Positions 1 to 6,041 of a stretch of DNA of 6,041 bases are shown in pieces. The translations under genes were made by a program, and so were the position numbers. A model generated the notes under the pieces. That model made no database searches and was not told where the DNA came from. It was given only the letters and a program-made list of their open reading frames with translations. The DNA lies in contig JABEVL010000043.1 of NCBI GenBank assembly GCA_013043995.1, forward strand, positions 1-6,041, in the 5' to 3' direction. Numbering within the stretch: position 1 is the stretch's first letter; every line of letters starts with the position of its first letter. Origin of the DNA: Spirochaetales bacterium (lineage in GTDB: Bacteria > Spirochaetota > Spirochaetia > JABEVK01).

Positions 1-1747
1 AGCTGCGTTCGGCCTGTTCGAGGTCGCCGCACGATTGGGCGATCAGGCCGATCTGGTAGGCAAAACGGGCGTTCGGAGGAACTGCGGCAGCTGCCTTTCG
101 AGAAAATTCGAGGGCAAGTTCTTTTCTCTTGGTTTTGTAAAGGCAAAGGATGACTCCTGAAAGATATTCGGGATTTTTGGGTTCGGTATGAAGAAGTTCG
201 CGGTAGACCAAAAAAGCGTCAGCAAACTGCGCCCTCATTCTATAGATGTAGGCCAGGGCCCTCAAAGAGCCAACGTTGCGGTGTCCCAGGGCCATCCAGT
301 CCAAAAGCCTCTTCTGTGCTTCGGGCCATTCTTTGGCTTCAAGAAGGCGGCGTACGTAGAGCCTGAGGATTTCGCCGTCGGTGGGGCGGAGTTTCAGGTA
401 ATCTGTAAAAGCTTTTTTCCACTCCGGAACCACTAACCGGGGGAGAACGGCGGCCAAGGTCTCAATGGCGCCTTTGTTTTCAGGGTCCAGACTGAGTGTC
501 CGTTGAATCCAAGGTAGACTCAGCTCATCGAGGCCCTCTTTGCGATATTCTTCAGCGAGGGCCGCAAACAGGAAGGGGTCGGGGTCAGTCTGGCGGATCA
601 AGTTCCTCAAGGCTTCAATATTTTCACGGCTAGGGTAGTTTTGCCGACATTTTAATAAAGTCAGGTAGTATAAAACTGTAGGGTCATCGGGGTGGGTGCG
701 TAAAAGACGTTGGGCGTCGACAAGAGCCTGAGCAAAGTTACCCGATTGCCAATGAACCAAAAGCAACCCGTACTCTGCTTCACTCACGGATTTTGTTTTG
801 CGGGCCTTTTCAAAGTGGGCCGCGGCTTTTTCGAGTTGTCCCAATTGACGGTAGGCTTCGCCGAGGATCAGGGAGAGCTGGGCGTCCTCAGGGTGTCTCT
901 TGAGGTTTTTGAGGGCAAAGTAGACCGCTCGGCGCAATTTGCCTTGCTGAAGATACTGGAGGGGTAAAAGCTCCTCCATCAGTTCATTTGAGAGTTTAGT
1001 CAGGCCCTGAGGCAAAAGTGCCTTATGGCGTTCCAGCAAGACTTGGCCTTCTTGATGCTTTCCTGAAGCGAAAAGAGCTTCGATGGTCTGACAAATAAGA
1101 ACGGGGTCGTCGGGATAGGCTTCGAGGGCCGTTTGAAAGTGGGGGAGAGCTTCGTTGTACTTGCCCAGTTCGCGTAGGGCTACGGCCAGGTAGAGGTGAA
1201 TGGCCGAAGATTCGGCTCCGCTCGAAAGCAAAAATTTCAACATCTGTTGGGCTAGGTCGGCCTGACCATTGTGGAAAAGCTGGAGGGCTCGGACAAAAAG
1301 AGAATTCAAGTAGGCAACGTAGATCCCCCGGTGCTGGGGAGCCAGCTCAACAGCTTCCTGAAGAACTTCGACGGCTCGAAGAGGATCCTTGCCCTTTAAA
1401 AGGCTTGTTCCCAAAAGCCCCAGAGTTTGAACACGGTCGAAACCATTGGCGAGAGCTTTTTCAAACCATCCTGCGGCTCGCAGGGGTTGTCCAGCAGCCA
1501 GCCAGCTCCGCCCTAAAAAAAACTGAACTTCGCCAGACTCGCCGTGCAGGCCCATGTAGGTCCGAAAGAGCTGAACCGCCCGCCCGTAGTCACCCAGACC
1601 GTGGTAGCTTCGTCCCAGAAAAAGCAGGGCCTTGGGGTCCTCTCCGTCGGCCAGGCGGGAAAAGATACGGACAGCTTCGGGGTAATCTCTTTTCTGACCG
1701 GCTTGAATTCCTTCGTGAAATAGTTTTTTTCTTTCAGTATCTGTCAT
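1..1747 (-). CDS. Large tetratricopeptide-repeat (TPR) protein, C-terminus beyond the window
   Basis: The frame is open from an ATG at 1747 to the left edge, giving 582 residues without a stop; the C-terminus is missing. Translation shows a chain of roughly 14-16 degenerate TPR-like helical pairs. Clear units lie near residues 5-35, 38-69 (LGRSYHGLGDYGRAVQLF), 72-104, 105-138, 179-213 (LAVALRELGKYNEALPHF), 289-320 (LGEAYRQLGQLEKAAAHFEKA), 389-423 and 490-525. Several end in the typical proline-containing turn (YPDDP, HPEDA, HPDDP, LDPEN, EPKNP). No signal peptide, membrane segment or enzymatic domain is visible, so the visible part looks cytoplasmic. TPR arrays act as protein-binding scaffolds; the partner here is unknown. 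An in-frame ATG at 1759 is an alternative start, but its GAAGG touches the codon. The 1747 ATG has GGCGGA 4 nt upstream and GAAGGA 11 nt upstream, so it is preferred. The gene is divergent from purB and shares its upstream region. A missing C-terminal domain could define its function. Confidence 0.85.
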   Translation of the reverse strand, partial: MTDTERKKLFHEGIQAGQKRDYPEAVRIFSRLADGEDPKALLFLGRSYHGLGDYGRAVQLFRTYMGLHGESGEVQFFLGRSWLAAGQPLRAAGWFEKALANGFDRVQTLGLLGTSLLKGKDPLRAVEVLQEAVELAPQHRGIYVAYLNSLFVRALQLFHNGQADLAQQMLKFLLSSGAESSAIHLYLAVALRELGKYNEALPHFQTALEAYPDDPVLICQTIEALFASGKHQEGQVLLERHKALLPQGLTKLSNELMEELLPLQYLQQGKLRRAVYFALKNLKRHPEDAQLSLILGEAYRQLGQLEKAAAHFEKARKTKSVSEAEYGLLLVHWQSGNFAQALVDAQRLLRTHPDDPTVLYYLTLLKCRQNYPSRENIEALRNLIRQTDPDPFLFAALAEEYRKEGLDELSLPWIQRTLSLDPENKGAIETLAAVLPRLVVPEWKKAFTDYLKLRPTDGEILRLYVRRLLEAKEWPEAQKRLLDWMALGHRNVGSLRALAYIYRMRAQFADAFLVYRELLHTEPKNPEYLSGVILCLYKTKRKELALEFSRKAAAAVPPNARFAYQIGLIAQSCGDLEQAERS

Positions 1748-1788
1748 CCTGTCCGCCATCCTTCAAGTGTAGTCCAAGCAGCCCAGAC

Positions 1789-1812
1789 AGGGACAGTGTT
1801 TGTCTTGTCCCT
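1789..1812. promoter_or_regulatory. Perfect 7-bp inverted repeat abutting the purB -35, possible operator
   Basis: AGGGACA (1789-1795) and TGTCCCT (1806-1812) are perfect reverse complements separated by 10 bp. The right arm ends directly before the -35 hexamer at 1813. A second, overlapping complementary pair, AGACA (1785-1789) and TGTCT (1801-1805), adds to the dyad character. Position and symmetry fit a dimeric regulator site for the purine operon or for the TPR gene. It is not a normal terminator, because no T-run follows on either strand. The assignment as an operator is inference and no regulator is identified. Confidence 0.4.
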
Positions 1813-1841
1813 TTGACATAAAAACGGGTTTCTGGCATGAT
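1813..1841 (+). promoter_or_regulatory. Sigma70-type promoter of the purB-guaB-purA-guaA operon
   Basis: A full-consensus -35, TTGACA (1813-1818), is followed by a 17-bp spacer and the -10 CATGAT (1836-1841), which matches TATAAT at four of six positions. TGG at 1833-1835 supplies an extended -10 TGn element that compensates for the weaker -10. Transcription should start near 1847-1849, which is the purB start codon itself. This is the only strong promoter seen on the + strand upstream of the operon. Confidence 0.7.
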
Positions 1842-1846
1842 AGCGC

Positions 1847-3292
1847 ATGGAACAAAGAAGCCTTTTCCGAAATCTTTCCCCCCTCGATCATCGGTATTAC
1901 TTATCCAATCCCGAAATTTTTGACCGCCTTTCAGATTTTCTGAGCGAAGAAGCCTCGGTACGATACGCCGTGCGTTGTGAGGCAGCTCTTCTGAAGGCTC
2001 ACCTTGAGCTCTGGTTTGATGGTGAATCTCAAAAGCGTCTTTTACCCATGCTTGAAAACCTCGAGTCGAAGATTGCCCCCAACGAAGTTTACGCTGAGGA
2101 AGAAAAAACACAGCATAACGTCCGCGCCCTTGTCAATGTTTTGAAGCGGCACCTGCCTGCCGAACTCGTTCCTTTTGTTCACCTGGGTGCCACCTCTGTC
2201 GATATGCTCGATACGGCCAATTCTCTTAAAATCCGCGATGCTGTTCGTCTTGTCATTTTACCCCAACTGATCGGCCTTGAAAGAGGCTTGTGCCGGATTG
2301 CCCGTCAAGAGGCTCACACTCCCCAAATCGGCAGGACTCACGGCCAGCACGCCGTCCCGCTGACCGTCGGATTTGCCTTGGCTGAGTACGTTTCCCGCCT
2401 AGGAAAATCGATCCTCGAAATCCAAAAAAGAACCGGCGATCTGAAAGGAAAATTCGCGGGTGCTGTGGGGGCCTACAACGCCACGAGCGTCATGACCAAG
2501 GACCCCGAAAAACTGGAACGCCGCGTGCTGGCCTACCTGGACCTTGAACCCTCTGAACATTCCACCCAGCTTGTTGAGCCCGAATACCTCCTGCGCCTCT
2601 TGCTGGAACTTAATGTAGCCTTTGGCGTGATTGCCAACCTGGCCGATGATCTGCGTAACCTTCAACGTTCAGAAATCGGTGAACTGCGGGAGTACTTTTC
2701 GTCGACCCAAGTAGGGTCGTCGACGATGCCACAGAAACGCAACCCCTGGAATTCTGAACACGTGAAGAGCCTGTGGAAAGCCTTTGCCCCCCGTGTGATG
2801 ACCTTTTTTATGGACCAGATTTCTGAACACCAGCGAGATTTGACCAATTCGGCCTCGGGCCGTTTCGTGGTTGACTACCTGGCTGGTTTTAGCGCGGCTG
2901 TTGCCCGAATGAGCAAGGTTGTGGCGGGCCTTAGTGTGGACGCTGAAAAACTTCAAAAAAATCTCCACGAAGGGGCTGGTGATCTGGTTTTGGCTGAAAG
3001 CGTCTATATCCTCTTGTCCCTTGCCGGTGAGCCCGAGGGTCATGAAATCGTTCGGGTTTTAACTCTCGAATGCGAAAAATCCAAAAGGGCGTTGATCGAT
3101 GTTTTAAGGGATCGCCCTGAACTATGGACCAAGCTTGCAGCCCAATTGCATACCTGCACGGGTTGGGACCCTGAAGCGTTTTTTTCCCAACCCGAACGTT
3201 ACCAGGGTATCGCCGCCAGTAAGGCCCTGGCCCTTGCTGAAAAATACGAAAAAGAAATGAATGCGCTGAAGGAGGCCCTTGATGTTATTTGA
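1847..3292 (+). CDS. purB: Adenylosuccinate lyase
   Basis: A 481-residue cytoplasmic enzyme of the fumarase/aspartase superfamily. It cleaves adenylosuccinate to AMP plus fumarate and, in de novo synthesis, SAICAR to AICAR plus fumarate. Visible motifs are the N-terminal LSPLDHRYY (10-18), EKTQHNV with active-site His90, LGATSVD (113-119), GRTHGQHAVP with catalytic His165, and the fumarate-lyase signature GSSTMPQKRNP (290-300) with the mobile-loop catalytic serine (S291/S292) and Lys297. EHQRDLTNSASGRF (327-340) is the expected segment after the signature. Length fits the family (about 430-480). The start is fixed because LSPLD begins only ten residues in and no in-frame alternative has a better site. 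No Shine-Dalgarno sequence precedes the ATG, which coincides with the predicted transcription start. It is the first gene of the operon and overlaps guaB by 11 nt. Confidence 0.96.
   Translation: MEQRSLFRNLSPLDHRYYLSNPEIFDRLSDFLSEEASVRYAVRCEAALLKAHLELWFDGESQKRLLPMLENLESKIAPNEVYAEEEKTQHNVRALVNVLKRHLPAELVPFVHLGATSVDMLDTANSLKIRDAVRLVILPQLIGLERGLCRIARQEAHTPQIGRTHGQHAVPLTVGFALAEYVSRLGKSILEIQKRTGDLKGKFAGAVGAYNATSVMTKDPEKLERRVLAYLDLEPSEHSTQLVEPEYLLRLLLELNVAFGVIANLADDLRNLQRSEIGELREYFSSTQVGSSTMPQKRNPWNSEHVKSLWKAFAPRVMTFFMDQISEHQRDLTNSASGRFVVDYLAGFSAAVARMSKVVAGLSVDAEKLQKNLHEGAGDLVLAESVYILLSLAGEPEGHEIVRVLTLECEKSKRALIDVLRDRPELWTKLAAQLHTCTGWDPEAFFSQPERYQGIAASKALALAEKYEKEMNALKEALDVI
3269..3275 (+). promoter_or_regulatory. 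Ribosome binding site of guaB, decides the start
   Basis: AAGGAGG inside the purB coding end lies 6 nt before the ATG at 3282 but only 3 nt before an in-frame TTG at 3279. The spacing therefore favours the ATG. The site lies within purB, so guaB translation is probably coupled to purB termination at 3290-3292. Confidence 0.8.
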
Positions 3293-4721
3293 AGAATCTC
3301 TCAGCTACGACGACGTTTTACTCCTGCCTTCTTGGGCAGATTTTGCACCCAACGAGGTTCAGGTCAAAACCCAGTTGACCAAAACGATCGCCCTCAACGT
3401 GCCCATTCTGGCTGCTGCCATGGACACCGTTTCTGAAGACCGTCTTGCCATTGCTCTTGCACTGGAAGGCGGAACCGCCGTCATCCACCGCAATCTGACA
3501 CCGCAGGAACAGGCAGAACACGTCGGGCGCGTGAAGCGTTATTTGAATTGGGTGATCGAAAATCCTGTTGTCGTTCGTAAGGGTGAAACCGTCCAGAACG
3601 TGCACAAGCTTATGATGGAACACGGAGTATCTGGACTCCCCGTGATCGACCATGAAAAAAAACTAGTCGGGATCATCACGGGCAGGGACCTTCGATTTTG
3701 CAACGATTACAGTCAGCTCGTCGAGGACGTGATGACCAAAAATCCCGTTGTCGAAATTGGGAAAGTTTCTGTTGCGACGGCGGAAGAAAAATTTGATCGG
3801 TATAAAATTGAAAAACTTCCTGTTGTGGATGCCGAAGGCCTTCTGTTCGGGCTGGTAACCGTCAATGACATGGAAAAACATCAGGCCTTTCCGAACGCTG
3901 CCGTGGACGCTCACGGCCGTCTGATTGTTGGAGCGGCGATTTCTCCCCAAGACTGGGAAAAACGTCTGCCAATTTTGATTCAAGCGAAGGTGGATTTTGT
4001 CGTCCTGGACGTGGCCCACGGTGACAGTAAGGTCGTGGTAGACGCGATTAAAGCGATCAAGAAAAAATTTGACATTCCCGTGATCGGAGGGAACGTTGCG
4101 ACCAGGGAGGGGGCTCAGCGTCTGGTGGAAGCCGGAGCAGACGCCATCAAGGTCGGCGTCGGCCCGGGCTCGATCTGCACGACGAGGATCGTTGCAGGTA
4201 TCGGCGTAGCTCAGTTTTCTGCGGTCTGGGATTGTGCCGAAGTCGCCTCAAAAGCGGGGATCCCCATCATCGCCGACGGTGGGATCAAATTTTCAGGCGA
4301 CATCGTCAAGGCGATGGGCGCCGGAGCGGGGGCTGTTATGATGGGGAACCTTTTTGCCGGGTTGAAGGAAGCTCCGGGCCGTGAAATCATCTACGAGGGC
4401 AGGATTTTTAAAGAATACCGCGGCATGGGCTCCTTGGGTGCCATCAAAGAAGGGGCCGGGGACCGCTACGCCATGGATAAAAAGTCTGATCCCGTCCCTG
4501 AAGGGATCGAAGGCCGGGTTCCTTTCAAGGGTGAACTCAAGCCTTTTTTGCACCAGTTGGTAACTGGCTTGAAAAAAGGGATGCATTACGCCGGGTGCAA
4601 AAATCTCGAAGCTTTGCGGTCCTACCGAAAATTCGTTAGAATCACGGCGGCAGGACTCCGCGAAAGTCACGCACACGACGTGATGATCACACAAGAAGCT
4701 CCAAATTATTCGAGAAACTGA
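3282..4721 (+). CDS. guaB: Inosine-5'-monophosphate dehydrogenase (IMPDH)
   Basis: A 479-residue cytoplasmic enzyme that oxidises IMP to XMP with NAD, the committed step to GMP. The N-terminal catalytic part opens with ESLSYDDVLLLP (5-16). Two CBS domains are inserted at about 93-146 and 150-205; in this family they bind purine nucleotides and regulate the enzyme. The barrel then resumes with LDVAHGDS (242-249, NAD-side Asp243), IGGNVAT (268-274) and the full IMPDH signature IKVGVGPGSICTT with catalytic Cys299. Next come IADGGIK (330-336, IMP-binding Asp332), EYRGMGSLGA (378-387) and the mobile flap with GDRY (Arg395, Tyr396), then VPEGIEGRVPFKG. The C-terminus ends ESHAHDV...EAPNYSRN as expected for full length. 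GMP reductase is excluded by the CBS pair and the flap. The start is ATG 3282, 6 nt after AAGGAGG; starting at TTG 3279 would add one residue. A310 replaces the usual Pro in the GVPQ segment, and YAGCKN (436-441) is a divergent form of the usual YCGA segment. Confidence 0.97.
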   Translation: MLFEESLSYDDVLLLPSWADFAPNEVQVKTQLTKTIALNVPILAAAMDTVSEDRLAIALALEGGTAVIHRNLTPQEQAEHVGRVKRYLNWVIENPVVVRKGETVQNVHKLMMEHGVSGLPVIDHEKKLVGIITGRDLRFCNDYSQLVEDVMTKNPVVEIGKVSVATAEEKFDRYKIEKLPVVDAEGLLFGLVTVNDMEKHQAFPNAAVDAHGRLIVGAAISPQDWEKRLPILIQAKVDFVVLDVAHGDSKVVVDAIKAIKKKFDIPVIGGNVATREGAQRLVEAGADAIKVGVGPGSICTTRIVAGIGVAQFSAVWDCAEVASKAGIPIIADGGIKFSGDIVKAMGAGAGAVMMGNLFAGLKEAPGREIIYEGRIFKEYRGMGSLGAIKEGAGDRYAMDKKSDPVPEGIEGRVPFKGELKPFLHQLVTGLKKGMHYAGCKNLEALRSYRKFVRITAAGLRESHAHDVMITQEAPNYSRN

Positions 4722-4730
4722 TTCCAACTT

Positions 4731-4738
4731 GAGGAAGG
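4731..4738 (+). promoter_or_regulatory. Ribosome binding site of purA
   Basis: GAGGAAGG lies in the 21-nt guaB-purA gap. Its AGGA core is 7 nt before the ATG at 4743. This fixes the purA start, and no promoter or terminator fits in the gap. Confidence 0.75.
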
Positions 4739-4742
4739 TGAT

Positions 4743-5966
4743 ATGAAGATCGTCGTAGTAGGCGCCCAATGGGGGGACGAAGGGAAGGGGAAAATGGTCG
4801 ACTGGATGGCCGATAGTGCCGAAATTGTTGTCCGTTTTTCAGGCGGAGCTAACGCGGGACATACCGTAATCGCTGATGGAAAAACCTATAAACTCCACCT
4901 TGTTCCTTCGGGAATCGTTGCCCCAGGCAAGGTTGCCGTCCTGGGAAGCGGGATGGTGATCGATCCAGCGGCCTTGTTCGACGAGCTCGATCAGCTTGAA
5001 AAAGACGGGGTGAACTGGAAAGGCCGTGTTTGGGTTTCTGACCGTGCCCATCTGGTTTTGCCAACTTACAAAGCTCTGGATCAAGAAATGGAAACTCAGA
5101 GCCGAGTACCCATCGGAACAACAGGCAGGGGGATTGGCATTACCTACGCCCTCAAAGCTCACCGAGATGGTGTGCGGGTCGGCGATCTTTTTGTCGACTC
5201 CTGCTGGGATCACTTGCGCCCCGCAGAAAAGGAGTTTCTGGCACCATTTCGGGAGAGGCTCCACCCCCTGGTGATCGACCTCGTCGCATTCATGCGCCAA
5301 AACTCTCAAAAGAACATCCTTTTCGAAGGGGCTCAGGGGGTCTTGCTCGACCTGGATTACGGCACCTATCCCTTCGTTTCTTCGGGGTATTCTGCTGCCG
5401 GAGGAGCCTCTTTGGGCGGTGGTGTTGGTCCCCGTCACTTGGATAAGGTTTTTGGAGTGTTCAAAGCCTACTCGACGCGCGTCGGCAACGGTCCTTTTCC
5501 GACGGAGTTCAAAGAAGGAAGTGTTTTGGGGGAACGCCTGCGTTTGGTCGGTCAGGAGTACGGAGTCACCACAGGACGGCCACGCCGTACGGGCTATTTG
5601 GACCTTGTGGCCCTGCGCTCCGCATGCTGGACCAATAGCCTTGACGGTCTCATTGTCACAAAAATGGACGTCTACGACGATTTTGATGAAATCCAAGTTT
5701 GCACGGCCTACCGAATTAGAGGCCGGCTGGTTGAGGATTTTCCCGGCACCGTCGCCGACCTTGAAACCGCCGAGCCGGTGATCCGCTCCTTCCCGGGGTG
5801 GAAGACGCCTTTGGGTTCTGTGCGGCGGTGGGAAGATTTACCCCAAAAAGCCCGTGACTACCTGAGTTTCATTGAAGAGTACTCTCAAACACCGATCAGC
5901 GTCGTATCTGTCGGCCCTGATCGTGACCAGACCCTTGTAAGGAAAAGCCCATGGACAAGATCCTAG
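4743..5966 (+). CDS. purA: Adenylosuccinate synthetase
   Basis: A 407-residue cytoplasmic GTP-dependent ligase that joins IMP and aspartate to make adenylosuccinate, the substrate of PurB. The N-terminal signature QWGDEGKGK (9-17) contains catalytic Asp12, and NAGHTV (37-42) contains catalytic His40. GTTGRGIG (125-132), Arg141, FEGAQG (195-200, Gln198) and KAYSTRVGNGPFPTE (241-255) follow. TTGRPRRTG (276-284), the guanine-site TKMDVYD (306-312) and the C-terminal GPDRDQTL (391-398) complete the fold. The protein is slightly shorter than the usual 420-430 but complete at both ends. Two segments depart from the family: GIGPxY reads GIGITY (I133), and the usual VTSSNTTAGG reads VSSGYSAAGG (212-221). 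The latter places Ala218 where E. coli has a phosphate-contacting threonine. The start follows a good ribosome site 21 nt after guaB, and the 3' end overlaps guaA by 16 nt. Confidence 0.96.
   Translation: MKIVVVGAQWGDEGKGKMVDWMADSAEIVVRFSGGANAGHTVIADGKTYKLHLVPSGIVAPGKVAVLGSGMVIDPAALFDELDQLEKDGVNWKGRVWVSDRAHLVLPTYKALDQEMETQSRVPIGTTGRGIGITYALKAHRDGVRVGDLFVDSCWDHLRPAEKEFLAPFRERLHPLVIDLVAFMRQNSQKNILFEGAQGVLLDLDYGTYPFVSSGYSAAGGASLGGGVGPRHLDKVFGVFKAYSTRVGNGPFPTEFKEGSVLGERLRLVGQEYGVTTGRPRRTGYLDLVALRSACWTNSLDGLIVTKMDVYDDFDEIQVCTAYRIRGRLVEDFPGTVADLETAEPVIRSFPGWKTPLGSVRRWEDLPQKARDYLSFIEEYSQTPISVVSVGPDRDQTLVRKSPWTRS
5939..5943 (+). promoter_or_regulatory. Ribosome binding site of guaA within purA
   Basis: AAGGA lies 7 nt before the ATG at 5951 and inside the last codons of purA, 23 nt before the purA stop codon (5964-5966). 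The placement supports translation of guaA by ribosomes finishing purA. Confidence 0.7.
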
Positions 5967-6041
5967 TTCTTGATTTTGGAGGTCAAACCTGCCAGCTCAT
6001 AGGACGCCGGTTGCGCGAGGGAGGCGTCTACGCTGAAATTC
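5951..6041 (+). CDS. guaA: GMP synthase (glutamine-hydrolysing), N-terminal fragment
   Basis: Only the first 30 residues are in the window. They read as the start of the class I glutamine amidotransferase domain: KILVLDFGGQTCQLIGRRLRE (residues 3-23), matching the GuaA family opening (I/V)LDFGSQxxQLIxRRxRE. GuaA converts XMP to GMP with ATP and glutamine. The catalytic Cys-His-Glu triad and the ATP-pyrophosphatase domain would lie beyond the edge and cannot be checked. The ATG at 5951 sits 7 nt after AAGGA and 16 nt inside purA. Position after guaB and purA supports GuaA over other class I amidotransferases, which have different N-termini. The FGGQTC variant of the usual FGSQYT is uncommon but keeps the conserved Gly and Gln. 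Confidence 0.88.
   Translation, partial: MDKILVLDFGGQTCQLIGRRLREGGVYAEI

Larger units (their letters stand above)
1748..1846. other. Divergent intergenic regulatory region between TPR gene and purB
   Basis: These 99 bp separate the two divergent start codons, or 87 bp if the TPR gene starts at 1759. They hold the purB promoter, an adjoining inverted repeat and the weak ribosome-binding sequences of the TPR gene. On the - strand no convincing -35/-10 pair was found. TATCAT (complement of 1837-1842) is a good -10 match overlapping the purB -10, but it lacks a -35 at normal spacing. How the TPR gene is transcribed is therefore not resolved. Confidence 0.7.

Noticed and set aside
1515..1522. Eight-base A run (T8 in the coding sense) in the TPR gene, possible phase-variation tract
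   Set aside because: The frame is intact across it and one eight-base run alone is weak evidence for phase variation.
1724..1730. A7 run near the TPR start, in phase as a possible -1 slippery heptamer (A AAA AAA)
   Set aside because: No downstream stimulatory structure was identified, and the -1 frame gives only about 50 codons of unremarkable sequence. The zero frame reads directly into the repeats.
1405..1821. A 138-codon + strand open frame antisense to the TPR start
   Set aside because: It overlaps the well-supported TPR gene and the divergent promoter region. Its product is low-complexity and arginine/proline-rich, as expected of a shadow frame.
1837..1842. TATCAT on the - strand as a -10 for the TPR gene
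   Set aside because: Good -10 match, but no acceptable -35 lies 16-18 bp upstream. It also overlaps the better supported purB -10.
1734..2111. A 125-codon - strand frame that would cross the divergent promoter
   Set aside because: It runs antisense through purB and the intergenic region into the TPR start in another frame, with no recognisable domain.
3279..3281. TTG as the guaB start codon
   Set aside because: It is only 3 nt from AAGGAGG, while the next codon is an ATG at proper spacing.
4722..4742. Possible terminator or promoter between guaB and purA
   Set aside because: The 21-nt gap holds only a ribosome binding site, with no hairpin and no promoter hexamers.
4839..5696. A 285-codon open frame on the - strand over purA
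   Set aside because: It is fully antisense to a highly conserved purA, its product resembles no family I know, and no ribosome site or promoter is evident. It is a codon-bias shadow.

Overview
The window holds a four-gene purine-nucleotide operon on the + strand (purB, guaB, purA and the start of guaA). A large tetratricopeptide-repeat (TPR) gene of unknown function is divergently transcribed on the - strand and runs off the left edge. No tRNA, rRNA, CRISPR array, insertion sequence or other mobile DNA is visible, and base composition looks even (about half G+C by eye). This is ordinary bacterial housekeeping chromosome. Bacterial signs are the sigma70-type promoter, Shine-Dalgarno sites before the later genes, and tightly overlapping genes. 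The GuaA start (DFGGQTCQL rather than the common DFGSQYTQL) and the PurB variant give a weak impression of a spirochaete or another deep-branching Gram-negative lineage. That is inference only and no genus can be named.

Layout. 1-1747 (-): a 582-residue N-terminal part of a protein built almost entirely of TPR-like helical pairs, with no signal peptide. 1748-1846: a 99-bp divergent intergenic region with a perfect 7-bp inverted repeat (1789-1795 / 1806-1812) abutting a strong promoter (TTGACA, 17-bp spacer, TGn-CATGAT). 1847-3292: purB. 3282-4721: guaB. 4743-5966: purA. 5951-6041: guaA, cut by the window end.

How the genes work together. IMP is the branch point. PurA (GTP-dependent) and PurB convert IMP to AMP through adenylosuccinate. 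GuaB (NAD-dependent) and GuaA (ATP-dependent) convert IMP to GMP through XMP. The operon therefore encodes the complete IMP-to-AMP and IMP-to-GMP branches, with AMP- and GMP-branch genes alternating. PurB also acts in de novo IMP synthesis (SAICAR to AICAR), but no other de novo gene lies here, so the sequence does not show whether IMP comes from synthesis or salvage. Gene overlaps of 11 and 16 nt and a gap of only 21 nt imply one transcript with coupled translation.

The most notable signals are modest. The purB promoter sits so close to the ATG that the mRNA is predicted to be leaderless, in agreement with the absence of a Shine-Dalgarno site. The inverted repeat looks like a possible operator. 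PurA has non-canonical residues in two otherwise conserved substrate-binding segments. No previously undescribed system can be supported from this sequence.
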